Source: Streptomyces canus (GTDB lineage: Bacteria > Actinomycetota > Actinomycetes > Streptomycetales > Streptomycetaceae). Taken from it: a stretch of DNA of 64,000 nt. The stretch lies in NCBI RefSeq assembly GCF_041435015.1, contig NZ_CP107989.1, positions 10,230,001-10,294,000 on the forward strand, read 5' to 3'. The translations under genes and the position numbers were made by a program. Every line of letters begins with the position of its first letter. The stretch's first letter is position 1. Of this stretch, positions 40,562 to 50,443 are shown piece after piece. Under the pieces are notes generated by a model. The model did not search any database and was not told where the DNA came from. It saw only the letters and a program-made list of their open reading frames with translations.

Positions 40562-42085
40562 TCAGGCCGGCAGGCTCCCCTTCAGCCGGTGCTTCTGGAT
40601 CTTGCCGACGGGCGTGCGCGGCAGTTCGCGGACCAGTTTGACGCTGTCGGGGACCTTGAACTTCGCGAGCCGCTCGCGGCAGAAGTCGAGGATCTCGTCC
40701 GGGGTCGCCTCTGCGCCCTGGCAGAGCACGACGAACGCGACCAGCGCCTCGTCGCGCATCTCGTCGGGAACGCCGACAGCGGCGGACTCGAAGACGGCGG
40801 GGTGCTGATCGATCACCGCCTCGACCTCGCTGCAGGCGACGTTCTCGCCGGCCCGCTTGATCATGTCCTTGGCCCGGTCCACGAAGATGACGAACCCGTC
40901 GGAGTCCGTGGCGGCCACGTCTCCGGTGTGCAGCCATCCGTCGACGAGCGTCGACGCGGTGGCCTCCGGGTTGGCGAGGTAGCCGGCCATCACGTCGAAT
41001 CCGGGATTGGCGCCGACGAGCAACTGCCCGGGAGTGCCGAGCGGGACGTCGTTGCCCTGGTCGTCCACCAGACGAATGCGTGCGCCGGCGACCGGCCTGC
41101 CCATTGCCTGGGAGTTCCGCGTGCCGAGCAGCGGGTTCATCAAGGGCGGGAAGACCGTCTCGGTCATGCCGTAGAGCTGAAGCAGATCGACCCCGAACCG
41201 CTTCTGGAACTCCGTGACCTGGGCGGCGGAGACGTTCTGCGCGAAGATCACGACGCGCATCTGGTGCATGTGGTCGGCATCGGAGACCGACTGAGCGAGC
41301 AGCATCCGGATCGGAGCGGCGAAAAGGCTGGCGACCGTCGCTCCGGTGGCCAGCGCCTGCTCCGACCATCGGCTGGCACTGAACCGGGGGGTGAGCGCCA
41401 CAGAGGCTCCGGAGACGAAGGCCGACATGGTCGAGTAGTACTGCGCGTTGCCGTGGAAGAGCGGCAGGACGATGAGGTTGCGGTCGTAACGACGCAGCCG
41501 CAAGTGACCGGCGACGACGTCTCCGGCGTTCAGGTACGCCGCGTGGGTCACCATGACACCCTTTGGGCGGCTGGTAGTGCCGGAGGTGTACATGATGGCC
41601 GCGAGCGTGCCGCCGTCGGTGCGACGGAGGTCGACTGAGTCCCAGTCGGCGAAGGTGTCGCTGACGTGCCACGCGTGCTCGACGTCGATGATCGTCCGGG
41701 CGCCGGCGGCGCGGGTCGTGTCGGCCAAGTCGGCCTGGGTCACGACGACTTCGCATCCCGCGTGGTCGACCACGTAGCGCAGTTCGTCGGCGGTGAGCAG
41801 TGGATTGGTGGGCACGATGGCTGCGCCAAGGAGCGCGGCGCCGAACCACACGTCGTAGAACTCGGGACAATTGGTCAGGTGGACGCCTACCTTGTCGCCG
41901 GCCCGCACGCCGTGCGAGGACAGCAGCTCGGCGGAGGAAAGCGCCCGCGCGGCCATCTGCCCCCACGTGGTGGTCTCGACCAGTCCGGGACCTCGCTCGT
42001 AAGCGAGGAAGGGCGCGTTGGGCTGCAGGTGGGCGAATTCCTTGAGCACCGAGCCGAGTGTCCGGTGACTGTGAGCCATTGTCAT
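40562..42085 (-). CDS. Acyl-CoA synthetase (ANL superfamily, CaiC-like)
   Basis: A 507-residue adenylate-forming ligase that activates a carboxylic acid with ATP and CoA. The P-loop-like MYTSGTTSRPKG motif is at about 168-179, YGMTE at about 317, GWLHTGD at about 385 and DRAKDMIKRAGENV at about 402-415. The C-terminal catalytic Lys lies in TPVGKIQKHRL. ATG 42085 gives a normal N-terminus (TLGSVLKEFAHLQPNAPF); an upstream ATG at 42154 would add 23 unlikely residues. It is divergent from the CoA transferase operon at 42220. It may load the starting acid of the pathway encoded there. Confidence 0.9.
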   Translation of the reverse strand: MTMAHSHRTLGSVLKEFAHLQPNAPFLAYERGPGLVETTTWGQMAARALSSAELLSSHGVRAGDKVGVHLTNCPEFYDVWFGAALLGAAIVPTNPLLTADELRYVVDHAGCEVVVTQADLADTTRAAGARTIIDVEHAWHVSDTFADWDSVDLRRTDGGTLAAIMYTSGTTSRPKGVMVTHAAYLNAGDVVAGHLRLRRYDRNLIVLPLFHGNAQYYSTMSAFVSGASVALTPRFSASRWSEQALATGATVASLFAAPIRMLLAQSVSDADHMHQMRVVIFAQNVSAAQVTEFQKRFGVDLLQLYGMTETVFPPLMNPLLGTRNSQAMGRPVAGARIRLVDDQGNDVPLGTPGQLLVGANPGFDVMAGYLANPEATASTLVDGWLHTGDVAATDSDGFVIFVDRAKDMIKRAGENVACSEVEAVIDQHPAVFESAAVGVPDEMRDEALVAFVVLCQGAEATPDEILDFCRERLAKFKVPDSVKLVRELPRTPVGKIQKHRLKGSLPA

Positions 42086-42219
42086 AAGGGGAACCGTAGG
42101 CCGATGTGCCTGTCGAATGGATGCCACTTCGGGACCGCTCTCTCGGACACCCAATCGACATCTATTCGCACCTACGCTGAGGACGTCCCGCCTGGGATCG
42201 GCATGAATTGGAGGAGCAG

Positions 42220-43407
42220 GTGGAGTCTGCGCTGGCAGGAATCCGCGTCGTCGACATGAGCGCCACGGTGATGGGGCCGATGGCGAGCCAGCTACTCGGC
42301 GACCACGGCGCTGACGTCATCAAGGTCGAGTCACCGGCTGGTGACACGACACGGAGTATTCCGCCGATGCAGCACCCCAAGATGGGCTGCACATTCCTGC
42401 AGCTCAACCGGAACAAGCGCAGTGTTGTGCTCGACCTCAAGATCGAGCGGCACATGGAGGCGATGCGCGACCTCCTCGCCAGCGCCGACGTGTTCATGTA
42501 TTCGGTGCGCCCGCAGGCGATGGCCCGGCTCGGCCTGGGGCCCGAGGACCTCGCCGAGCTCAACCCCAAACTCATCTCGGTCAGTCTCGTCGGTTTCGGC
42601 GAGGGCGGCCCCTATGCCGGCCGACCAGCGTACGAGGACCTCATCCAGGGCCTCACCGCCGTGCCCTCCCTGCTGGCCCGCACGGGCTCGCCGGAGCCCG
42701 GCTATGTGCCCACTTCGTTCAACGACCGCGGCACGGGTCTGTACGCTGCGCACGCCATCATGACCGCCCTGTTCCACCGCGAGCGGAGCGGGGAGGCCCA
42801 GCACGTCGAAGTGCCGATGTTCGAGTCGATGGCCCAGTTCGTGCTCGGCGACCACATGGGCGGCATGGCCTTCGAGCCGCCCATGGGTCCGCCTGGATAC
42901 CCGCGCACACTCACCGCCGAACGGCGCCCCTACCAGACGGCTGACGGCTACGTATGCGCGATCATCTACACCGACAACCACTGGCGGTCCTTCGGGGAGC
43001 TCGTCGGGCGGCCGGACCTTCTCGAGGACCCGCGCTTCGCCGACTTTGGCGCTCGCACCACACACGCCGATCACACGTACGCCTTCGTGCGCGAGCAGCT
43101 GGCCGCGAGGACCACCGCTGAGTGGCTAGGGGTGTTCGAGAAGGCCGATATCCCGGCCACGCCGCTGCACACCCTGGAATCGATTTTCGACGACCCGCAC
43201 CTGAACGCGGTCGGCTTCTTCCAGGCGACGGAGCATCCCACGGAGGGCCCGCTGCGCACGGTGCGCGGTCCGGTCGGCTGGTCCAAGACGCCTCCGGGCC
43301 TCCGCCGGCACGCGCCGCAGCTGGGCGAGCACACCGTGGACGTCCTCGTCGAGTTGGGCTATGGCAAGGACGACGCTGCGAAGATCAAGAGGGAAGGCGG
43401 GCGGTGA
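42220..43407 (+). CDS. Class III CoA transferase (CaiB/BaiF family)
   Basis: A 395-residue CoA transferase. It has GIRVVDMSATVMGPMASQ at the N-terminus, GADVIKVE, and Asp169 in FNDRGTG at the catalytic aspartate position of the family. GTG 42220 follows GGAGGAG with a short gap; no better start is present downstream. It is the first gene of an operon that continues with overlapping stop/start codons into hydratase, hydrolase and reductase genes. It likely transfers CoA between pathway acids, complementing the divergent ligase. Some of the operon's later genes are broken, but this one is intact. Confidence 0.9.
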   Translation: MESALAGIRVVDMSATVMGPMASQLLGDHGADVIKVESPAGDTTRSIPPMQHPKMGCTFLQLNRNKRSVVLDLKIERHMEAMRDLLASADVFMYSVRPQAMARLGLGPEDLAELNPKLISVSLVGFGEGGPYAGRPAYEDLIQGLTAVPSLLARTGSPEPGYVPTSFNDRGTGLYAAHAIMTALFHRERSGEAQHVEVPMFESMAQFVLGDHMGGMAFEPPMGPPGYPRTLTAERRPYQTADGYVCAIIYTDNHWRSFGELVGRPDLLEDPRFADFGARTTHADHTYAFVREQLAARTTAEWLGVFEKADIPATPLHTLESIFDDPHLNAVGFFQATEHPTEGPLRTVRGPVGWSKTPPGLRRHAPQLGEHTVDVLVELGYGKDDAAKIKREGGR

Positions 43408-44294
43408 CTGCCCTGACCAGCTCTGAGAGCGACTCCGGCTACGCCCATGTCGCGTATCACGTCGAGGACGGGGTCGCCCACGTCCGCCTCAACCGGCCCG
43501 ACAAGCTCAACGTCCTGGGCTTCGGCCCGGACGGCAGCCGGGCCGAGATCCTTGCCGCCCTGCAGCGTGCGGACGCCGACGCGTCCGTCGGGGCGATCCT
43601 CGTGAGCGCGGAGGGCCGGGAGTTCTGTGCCGGCGGTGACCTGACCGGGGCGCCGCCGACCGACAGACCGTACGACGTCACGGAGATGGTTGCAGAGGTC
43701 GACCGGTTCCACGCCGGCATCCGAGCCGTCCGCAAGCCGATCGTCGCGGCCGTGCACGGCCTGTGCCTGGGGGCGGGCCTGGGCTTGCTTGCCCAGTTCG
43801 ACCTCGTCGTCGCGGCCGAGGACGCCCGCTTCGGTCTCGTGGAGGGCCGTATCGGCCACCCGGGCGCCACTGAGCTGGTGCCGCTGATCGGGCCGGCGTG
43901 GGCGAAGTTCCTGATCCTCACCGGAGAGCTGATCGGCGCCTCCGTGGCCGAACGGATCGGGCTCGTCCTAGCCGTGGTCGCACCCGACGCGCTGTCGGTC
44001 CGGGCGGGTGACCTCGCCGCACGGATCGCGGCGACGCCCCGGGAAGCGGCGATCCTCAACAAGGCCGCGGTCAACGCAACCGCGGATGCCATGGGGCGTG
44101 CCGACGGCCGCGCGGCCGGGCGTACCCGTGACGTGGTGACCGTCTCGAACGCCCGCTACGCCGAAGCTCCTGATGGCCGGCGCTTCGCCGACATTCTGGC
44201 CACGGAGGGCGTGACCGGACTCAAGGCGGCCCGCGACTCCCAGTTCACCGGGAGCTGGCTGCCGACTCCGACGAGTATGAAGGAAGACCAGTGA
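43404..44294 (+). CDS. Enoyl-CoA hydratase/isomerase family protein
   Basis: A 296-residue crotonase-fold protein. Oxyanion segments EGREFCAGGDLTG (about 73-85) and HGLCLGAGLGLLAQFDLVVAA (about 118-138) are clear. The first catalytic position reads LVEGRIGHPGATEL. A C-terminal tail after residue 250 is unusual (DSQFTGSWLPTPTSMKEDQ). GTG 43404 overlaps the CoA transferase stop (GTGA), so translation is coupled. The hydratase, isomerase or hydrolase activity cannot be told apart from sequence. Confidence 0.87.
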   Translation: MTALTSSESDSGYAHVAYHVEDGVAHVRLNRPDKLNVLGFGPDGSRAEILAALQRADADASVGAILVSAEGREFCAGGDLTGAPPTDRPYDVTEMVAEVDRFHAGIRAVRKPIVAAVHGLCLGAGLGLLAQFDLVVAAEDARFGLVEGRIGHPGATELVPLIGPAWAKFLILTGELIGASVAERIGLVLAVVAPDALSVRAGDLAARIAATPREAAILNKAAVNATADAMGRADGRAAGRTRDVVTVSNARYAEAPDGRRFADILATEGVTGLKAARDSQFTGSWLPTPTSMKEDQ

Positions 44295-45505
44295 TCCTCG
44301 ACGTTCTCCAAGGGGACTTGCAGTACCAGTACATCGCTCTCGACTACCCCGAGCAACGCTCCTTCAACGAGGTGTACGGCTACGCCGGCAGCCAGGGCAT
44401 GGTCCACGTCGAGGGCGTGTTGCTCAAGCCGCGCACCGGCACCTCGAAGACCGTCTTCTTCTTCATGCATCCGGTCACCCCGATGGACGTGCTGCCCGTG
44501 CCGCGGAGCCTGGCCGAGTCGGGTGTGCACGTGCTGTGCGGACGCACCCGATATTTCAAGAACGACGCGGCCCTGATCTTCGAGAAGACGCTGCTCGACT
44601 TCGGCGCCTGGATCCGCTACGCCAAGGAGCAGCTCGGCTACGAGAAGGTGGTGCTGGTCGGGTGGAGCGGTGGTGGCTCGTTGTCGATGTTCTACCAGTC
44701 GCAGGCCGAGAATCCCACGATCGTGGATACGCCGTACGGCGACCCGGTCGATGTCGTCGGTGCCGGGCTCATTCCCGCCGACGCTGTGGTCTTCCAGGCC
44801 GCGCACGCCTCCCGGGCGCGGGTGCTGCTGGAGTCCCTCGACGCCTCGGTGCGCGATGAGCTCAACCCCGAGGACCGCGACCCGCACCTGGACCTCTACC
44901 GGCCCGAGAACCTGGCCAGTCGGCCCTACAGCGCAGACTTCGTCGCGGAGTACCGTGCCGCCCAGCTGTCCCGGATGCGCCGTATCACGGCGACCGTGCG
45001 TGAGCGCCTCGAGATGCTCGAGAACCGCGGTGGCAAGGAGATCGAGGGTGCCTTCGTCGTCCACCGGACCGAGGCCGACCCGCGCTGGCTCGACCCGACC
45101 CTGGAGCCCAACGACCGTCGGCCGGAGTGGTGTTACTCCGGTGATCCCGAGACGGTTAACACCGGACCGGTCGGCGTCGCGCGGTTCTGCACGCTGCGCT
45201 CGTGGCTGTCGCAGTGGTCCATCGACGACACCCGCGCCAGGGCCGAGGTGTGTGCCGAGGACGTCACGGTGCCGTTCCTCACCATCGAGAACAGCGCCGA
45301 CGACTGCGCCCCGGCGGCCCACGTCCATGAGGTCTTCGAGGCGGTCGCCAGCACCGACAAGGAGTACAAGGTCGTCCAGGGAGTCGACCACTACTACGCG
45401 GGCACCCCCGAACTGCTCAAGCAGGCAACCGAGCTGACCCTCGAGTTCGTCGCCAAGCGCGGCCTGCTCGACCTCTGTCCTCCGTCCCCCACCCGACTTC
45501 GCTGA
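44291..45505 (+). CDS. Alpha/beta hydrolase
   Basis: A 404-residue alpha/beta hydrolase-fold protein. The nucleophile elbow is GWSGGGS with Ser126, the acidic residue probably in ENSADD around 336, and the catalytic His in GVDHYY around 364. A large insertion (about 150-320) forms a lid domain, longer than in simple C-C hydrolases. GTG 44291 overlaps the stop of the preceding hydratase (GTGA). In a CoA pathway it may be a thioesterase, esterase or C-C bond hydrolase. No signal peptide is seen, so it is cytoplasmic. Confidence 0.83.
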   Translation: MILDVLQGDLQYQYIALDYPEQRSFNEVYGYAGSQGMVHVEGVLLKPRTGTSKTVFFFMHPVTPMDVLPVPRSLAESGVHVLCGRTRYFKNDAALIFEKTLLDFGAWIRYAKEQLGYEKVVLVGWSGGGSLSMFYQSQAENPTIVDTPYGDPVDVVGAGLIPADAVVFQAAHASRARVLLESLDASVRDELNPEDRDPHLDLYRPENLASRPYSADFVAEYRAAQLSRMRRITATVRERLEMLENRGGKEIEGAFVVHRTEADPRWLDPTLEPNDRRPEWCYSGDPETVNTGPVGVARFCTLRSWLSQWSIDDTRARAEVCAEDVTVPFLTIENSADDCAPAAHVHEVFEAVASTDKEYKVVQGVDHYYAGTPELLKQATELTLEFVAKRGLLDLCPPSPTRLR

Positions 45506-45516
45506 AAGGCGCCGCA

Positions 45517-46509
45517 ATGAACGAACCCTTCACCGCATTGGTCGTCGACGAGACCGACGGGAAGCGGGTATGCGACTTCCGCCAGCTCAGCCTCGCCGAC
45601 CTGCCCGAATACGACACCCTGATCGAGGTCGAGTACTCCTCGCTCAACTTCAAGGACGGCCTCAACGTCTCCGGCGCCCAGAAGATTGCGCGGCGCACGC
45701 CCCTGATCGCCGGCGCCGACCTGGCCGGCACCATCGTGGAGACCACAGATGCCCAGTGGAGGGTCGGCGCCAAGGTCGTCGTCAACGGCTGGGGCATGTC
45801 GGAGACCGAGTCCGGTGGTTACACCCGCTATCAGCGGGTCAAGAGCGAGTGGCTCGTCGAGATCCCCGAGCCGTTCAGCACCCTTGATGCGATGGCGATC
45901 GGCACCGCCGGCTACACCTCAGCCCTGTGCGTCGACGCACTGGATGCCTGGGGCGCACTGGCCGGTGGCGATGTGCTCGTCACCGGCGCGGCCGGAGGCG
46001 TAGGGTCGGTCGCAGTCGCACTCCTTGCCGCGGTCGGAGTGCCCGTGGCGGCTTCGACCGGGCGCCCCTCCGCGCACGAGTTCCTCACGGGGCTGGGAGC
46101 CGGGACGATCGTGGACCGCAACAAGCTCCTCGAGCCCGGGCGCCCGCTGCAGAAGGAGTGCTGGTCCGGGGTAGTCGACACCGTCGGCGGTGTCACCCTC
46201 GTCAACGCGCTGTCGCAGACCGTTTACGGCGGCGCCGCTGCCGCCTGCGGGCTGGCCGGTGGCAGTGACCTAGTCGGCGCGACCGTGCTGCCCCACATCT
46301 TGCGCGGGGTTGCGCTGCTCGGCGTCGACTCCGTGATGGCCCCCCAGGCGAAGCGTAAGGCTGCTTGGAGCCGTTTGGCGCGCGACCTCAAGCCCGATGT
46401 GCTCGCATCGTTGTCCCGGGTTGAGCCGATGTCGGCGCTTCCGTCACTGGCGCCGCAGATCCTGCAGGGCCAGGTCCAGGGTCGCGTCGTCATCGACGTC
46501 ACGGCTTGA
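45517..46509 (+). CDS. AcuI/YhdH-type NADPH:quinone or acryloyl-CoA reductase
   Basis: A 330-residue zinc-free medium-chain reductase. It has SSLNFKDGLNVSG (about 41-53), PLIAGADLAGTIVE (about 62-75), the cofactor-binding TGAAGGVGSVAVALLA around 153-168 and the ASTGRPSAHEFLTGLGA NADPH-binding stretch. This is the AcuI/YhdH branch of the quinone oxidoreductase group, which includes acrylyl-CoA reductase. It starts 11 bp after the hydrolase gene. It probably reduces a conjugated double bond in a short enoyl-CoA. The sequence is complete. Confidence 0.88.
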   Translation: MNEPFTALVVDETDGKRVCDFRQLSLADLPEYDTLIEVEYSSLNFKDGLNVSGAQKIARRTPLIAGADLAGTIVETTDAQWRVGAKVVVNGWGMSETESGGYTRYQRVKSEWLVEIPEPFSTLDAMAIGTAGYTSALCVDALDAWGALAGGDVLVTGAAGGVGSVAVALLAAVGVPVAASTGRPSAHEFLTGLGAGTIVDRNKLLEPGRPLQKECWSGVVDTVGGVTLVNALSQTVYGGAAAACGLAGGSDLVGATVLPHILRGVALLGVDSVMAPQAKRKAAWSRLARDLKPDVLASLSRVEPMSALPSLAPQILQGQVQGRVVIDVTA

Positions 46510-46572
46510 CGATGACAGGTTCGAGACATGGCCGCACGCGAACCGTCGGTGACACAGCGAGAGGGGCGGGGG

Positions 46573-47513
46573 ATGCACGTTGAGATCGTCGAGGTCGGAC
46601 CTCGCGATGGGCTCCAGAACGAGAAGGCGCTGCTGTCACCGGAGGACAAGGCCGAGTTGATTCGCCGCAGCGCCGCGGCGGGTCTTCGCCGGGTCGAGTC
46701 GGTGAGCTTCGTCAGCTCCAAGGCAGTTCCGCAGATGGCGGCCGCCGAGGAGGTCATGGCGCGAACTGAGCGGGTGCCCGGTGCTAGTTACAGCGGCCTG
46801 GTCCTCAACCCCCGTGGACTCACGCGCGCCATCGAGACCGGAATGGACGAGGTGAACGTCGTTCTTGTCGCGAGCGAGACCCTCAGCCAGCGCAACCAGG
46901 GCGCCACCATCGGGCAGATGGTCGGGCGCTGGCGCCAGATCGTCGCCGAGGCCAACGGCGCCGTTCCGCTTTCCGTCGCGATCGCAGCCGCGTTCGGCTG
47001 CCCTTTCGAGGGCGAGGTCGACCCCGAGCTGGTCGCCCGCCTCGCGGGAGAGGCGTACGACGGCGGCGCGGTGGAGATGAGATCTCCCTGGACGACTCGA
47101 TCGGAGTCGGCGTACCGGCCCAGGTCCGCGACCTGGTGGAGCGGGTACGCAAGGCCGCCCCCGGCATCCCGCTGCGCGCGCACTTCCACAACACCCGGAA
47201 CACCGGCTACGCCAACGCTTTCGCCGCGGCCGAGGCCGGGATCGAAGCGCTCGATGCCAGCACTGGTGGATACGGCGGCTGCCCGTTCGCCCCGAACGCC
47301 ACCGGCAACATCGCCACCGAGGCCCTCGCCTACGGCTTCCATCGCTCCGGCATCGACACCGGTATCGACACGGCGACGGTCTGCGAAACGGCGACCTGGC
47401 TGAGCGGGCTCCTGGACAAGGCTCCCCCGGCCCTCCTCGGTCGTGCCGGATTCTTCCGGCCCGAAGACTCCCGGCAGACGCCGGTCATCTCCAGAGCAGG
47501 AGTCCCCGCGTGA
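46573..47513 (+). pseudogene. HMG-CoA lyase-family protein with one frameshift
   Basis: A hydroxymethylglutaryl-CoA-lyase-like aldolase, which splits a 3-hydroxyacyl-CoA branched intermediate. ATG 46573 begins MHVEIVEVGPRDGLQNE, the family opening with the metal and substrate Arg/Asp. Later come SFVSSKAVPQMA and AIAAAFGCPFEGEV. The frame breaks near 47,079. The next frame continues ISLDDSIGVGVPAQV, HFHNTRNTGYANAFAA with the metal-binding His pair, and the GGCPFAPNATGNIATEAL segment with the catalytic Cys. Both frames join to about 313 residues, full length. A single missing base explains the break, so sequence error is possible. It ends just before an IS110 remnant. Confidence 0.82.
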
Positions 47514-47530
47514 GTTCCCTGAGTCAACCT

Positions 47531-47950
47531 CTATGCCGCACGAGGTGTGTCGGCGGCCGTGTTGATCTTGCTGTTGGCTTGGTGGATGGCGGGGTCGTAG
47601 CAGGTTCCGGTACGCCAGCAGGCCCACATCACCCGCAGCCAGGCGCGGGCCAGGATGTGGGTGGCGTGCGGGTGTCTCTTCTCGCGGGCTCGGGCGTCGT
47701 TGTAGATCTTGGCGGCCCAGTCGCTGCCGTGCTGGCTGCTGTCGGCGAAGGTCGTCAGGGCGACGCGGGCTCTGCGGTTGGTCGCGAAGCGGAAGGAGAC
47801 CGTGCGGGCCTTGCCGGAGGCACGGGTGACCGGGACGACACCGGCCTCGGCGATGAGCTGTTCGCAGGACTGGGCCCGTTCCAGGATCGGACCGATCTCG
47901 CCGATGACCTGGCCGAGGCTGACCTTGCCGATGCGCGGCATGGTGGCGAA
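47531..47950 (-). mobile_element. IS110-family transposase, C-terminal remnant
   Basis: A 136-codon minus-strand frame matches the C-terminal (transposase_20) part of IS110/IS116 transposases: MPRIGKVSLGQVIGEIGPILE, CEQLIAEAGVVPVTRASGKA, RFATNRRARVALTTFADSSQH, then ARAWLRVMWACWR. The N-terminal DEDD nuclease part is missing. It lies between the lyase gene and the CoA transferase fragment, so it has destroyed the 5' part of the latter. Confidence 0.85.
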
Positions 47951-48004
47951 CAGCGGTGCTTAGGGGTGGGTTTCCGCGGCTTCGGCGATGGACTTGTCCC
48001 GGCG

Positions 48005-48724
48005 ACGCCACCGGCCCGAGTGAGCGTCTCGATCGGGGACGAACTCGCTGGCACCTTCGCGGCCCTTGGCACGCTCGTCGCGCTCCACCACCGGCAGAAC
48101 ACCGGCCGCGGGCAGGTCGTCGACGCATCCCTCTACGAGTCCGTGTTTGCGATGATGGAGGCGCTCGTTCCCGACTGGGAGGTCGGCGGCTACCAGCGCG
48201 AGCGGACTGGCTCGATCCTCCCGGGCGTCGCGCCGAGCAACGTCTACCCGGCGCTCGACGGGTCGGTGCTGATCGCCGGCAACCGCGACACGATCTTTCA
48301 GCGGCTTACCGAGGTGATGGGCCAGCCCGAGCTTGCCGCGGACCCGAGGTTCGCCACCCATGACGCGCGCGGTGCCAACTCCGAGGAGCTGGACCGGATC
48401 ATCTCCGCTTGGAGCAGTCCGCAGGAATCCGGTCACCTCCTCGACGCGCTCCACGAGGCTGGTGTCCCCGCCGGACTCATCTACCGCGTCAAGGACATGC
48501 TGGAGGACCCGCACTTCAAAGCACGTGAGTCGATCGTCCGGCTCAAACACGACGTGCTCGGCGAATTCCCGATGCAGGGCGTCTTCCCGAAGCTCTCCGA
48601 GACGCCGGGGTCCGTCCGGGCCCTCGGTCCGGAGCTCGGCGAACACAACGCTGACGTCTACCGCGACCTGCTGGGCCTCAGCGACGACGAGGTCGAGGCG
48701 CTGCGGACCGACGCGATCATCTAG
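48005..48724 (+). pseudogene. Class III CoA transferase, C-terminal half
   Basis: About 240 residues of a CaiB/BaiF-type CoA transferase. It starts near RVSVSIGDELAGTFAALGTL and continues LHHRQNTGRGQVVDASLYES, DGSVLIAGNRDTIFQRL and HEAGVPAGLIYRVKDMLEDP to the normal C-terminus. The N-terminal half with the catalytic aspartate is missing, replaced by IS110 sequence. The open frame upstream of 48,005 on this strand is a shadow. In the intact ancestor this gene followed the HMG-CoA lyase-like gene directly, a pairing known for branched-acid degradation. Confidence 0.83.
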
Positions 48725-48736
48725 CGAGGAACCGTC

Positions 48737-50365
48737 ATGAGCAAACGCATAGACACAGCCGTGATAATCGTCGGCGGGGGGCCCGTCGGCCTCACCCTCG
48801 CGTATGACCTCGGGCTCCGGGGCGTCCGGTGCGTCCTCGTCGAGGCCGACGCCGGGACCGGACTCGAGCTACTCGCCAAGGCAGGGACCTTCAACGAGCG
48901 GACCGTCGAGTACTTCCGGAAGATGGGCGTCGCCGACGACATCATCAACGCCGGGTTCCCGCTCGACTACCCCCGGGACACGCTCTACGTCACCTCGCTC
49001 AACGGCTTCGTGCTCGGCCGCGACCCGCTGCCCTCGGCGAAGGATCGCATACCGTTTCCCGAGACGAGGGAGATCCCCGCGCGCTGCCCGCAGTACGTTT
49101 TCGACCCGCTGATGGCCGGCAAGGTCCTCGAACTCGGCATGACGCAGGTCCTCTACGGCGCTGTCTGGCGCTCGATGTCCGAGGACGCCGAGGGCGTCAC
49201 GTCGGTCGTCGAGGGCCCCGACGGCGAGCACCTAACGGTCCGCTCGAAGTACATCGTCGGATGCGACGGCGCCGGCAGCACCGTCCGCCGCGCAGCGGGC
49301 ATCGCCTTCGAGGGCAACGATCTCGACTACTCGGTGAGCGCGATGATCGAGTTCGAGGCGCTCGAGGACCTGCACCCTCACGGCCGGGCCGAGCGCTTCA
49401 TGTTTGTCGGCGAGGACGGGAAGACCTGGGCCAACATCACATCGGTCGACGGCCGGAAGCTATGGCGGATGACGCTCGTCGGCTTCACCGAGCGCCAGCA
49501 GCCCGACAGCAACGACTACGACGCAGCCATGCGCCGTGCCCTTGGCACCGACGAGGGCGACTGGACTCTGCACCGCGTGATGCCGTGGCGCCGCAGCCAC
49601 TACACGGCCGAGCGCTTCGCGCAAGGACGGCTGTTCCTCGCCGGTGACGCCGCCCATACCACTTCGCCCACCGGCGGACACGGCCTCAATACCGGTCTCG
49701 GCGACGTCAGCGACCTGGCGTGGATGCTCCAGGCGCTCATCGAGGGCTGGGGTGGCAGATCGCTGATCGACGCCTACAACGCCGAGCGTCGGCCGGTGGC
49801 GATCCGCAACGGCAACTTCTCCAGTCGCAACTACGGCGCCTGGGTCGAGGAAGCCAAGTGGGACCGGCTCTTCGAGGACTCGCCCGAGGGGGAGAAGCAG
49901 CGCAGGGCGCTGGGGGACCAGATGAACGCCCGCCTGCAGCCCGAGTGGCACTCCTTCGGGGTGGCGATGGGCTATCGGTACGACGAGTCGCCGATCGTCG
50001 TCGGTGACGGGACGCCTCCGACTCCGGACGATGCCAGCGTCTATGTGCAGACCGCTCGCCCGGGGCACCGTGCCCCGTTCGTGCGGTTCGCCGATGGCAC
50101 CGCCACCATCGACCTGCTCGACCGTGACGCCTTCACGTTGCTCGTTCTCGGCGACGAGCCCGCGTCGGCCGACATCGGTCGCGCGGAGGCAGCTGCGGCG
50201 GGTCTCGGCGTGCCGCTCACGGTCGTCCGAGTCAGCGAGCCGGCCGTCGCCGCGGCCTACGATCGACCGAGGGTGCTGGTGCGCCCCGACGGCATGGTGA
50301 CCTGGCGCGGCGACGAGTTGCCCGCCCCCCGCGACCTGCTGCTGACGGTCACCGGCCGTGCCTGA
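48737..50365 (+). CDS. FAD-dependent aromatic-type monooxygenase (PHBH/MhpA-like)
   Basis: A 542-residue group A flavin monooxygenase. The FAD motif VIIVGGGPVGLTLAYDLGLRG is at about 9-29, the DG motif VGCDGAGSTVRR at about 174-185, and the GD motif GRLFLAGDAAHTTSPTGGHG around 297-316. The C-terminal thioredoxin-like domain (about 410-542) is typical for the MhpA/phenol-hydroxylase size class. ATG 48737 follows GCGAGGAACC. It is the last gene of the 42-50 kb operon, which suggests hydroxylation of an aromatic or polycyclic substrate with NAD(P)H and O2. The exact substrate is unknown. Confidence 0.9.
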   Translation: MSKRIDTAVIIVGGGPVGLTLAYDLGLRGVRCVLVEADAGTGLELLAKAGTFNERTVEYFRKMGVADDIINAGFPLDYPRDTLYVTSLNGFVLGRDPLPSAKDRIPFPETREIPARCPQYVFDPLMAGKVLELGMTQVLYGAVWRSMSEDAEGVTSVVEGPDGEHLTVRSKYIVGCDGAGSTVRRAAGIAFEGNDLDYSVSAMIEFEALEDLHPHGRAERFMFVGEDGKTWANITSVDGRKLWRMTLVGFTERQQPDSNDYDAAMRRALGTDEGDWTLHRVMPWRRSHYTAERFAQGRLFLAGDAAHTTSPTGGHGLNTGLGDVSDLAWMLQALIEGWGGRSLIDAYNAERRPVAIRNGNFSSRNYGAWVEEAKWDRLFEDSPEGEKQRRALGDQMNARLQPEWHSFGVAMGYRYDESPIVVGDGTPPTPDDASVYVQTARPGHRAPFVRFADGTATIDLLDRDAFTLLVLGDEPASADIGRAEAAAAGLGVPLTVVRVSEPAVAAAYDRPRVLVRPDGMVTWRGDELPAPRDLLLTVTGRA

Positions 50366-50443
50366 GGTTCAGCACGCCCCAGTAGACGAAGGCGTCGATC
50401 ATGTCCAAGGCATCGTCGCGCTGCTGTGGACGCCCTCGTCCGC

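Noticed and set aside
47510..48004. N-terminal part of a 404-codon plus-strand frame before the CoA transferase fragment
   Set aside because: It is the antisense of the IS110 transposase. The CoA transferase homology starts only near 48,005, so a full-length protein here would be a false fusion.
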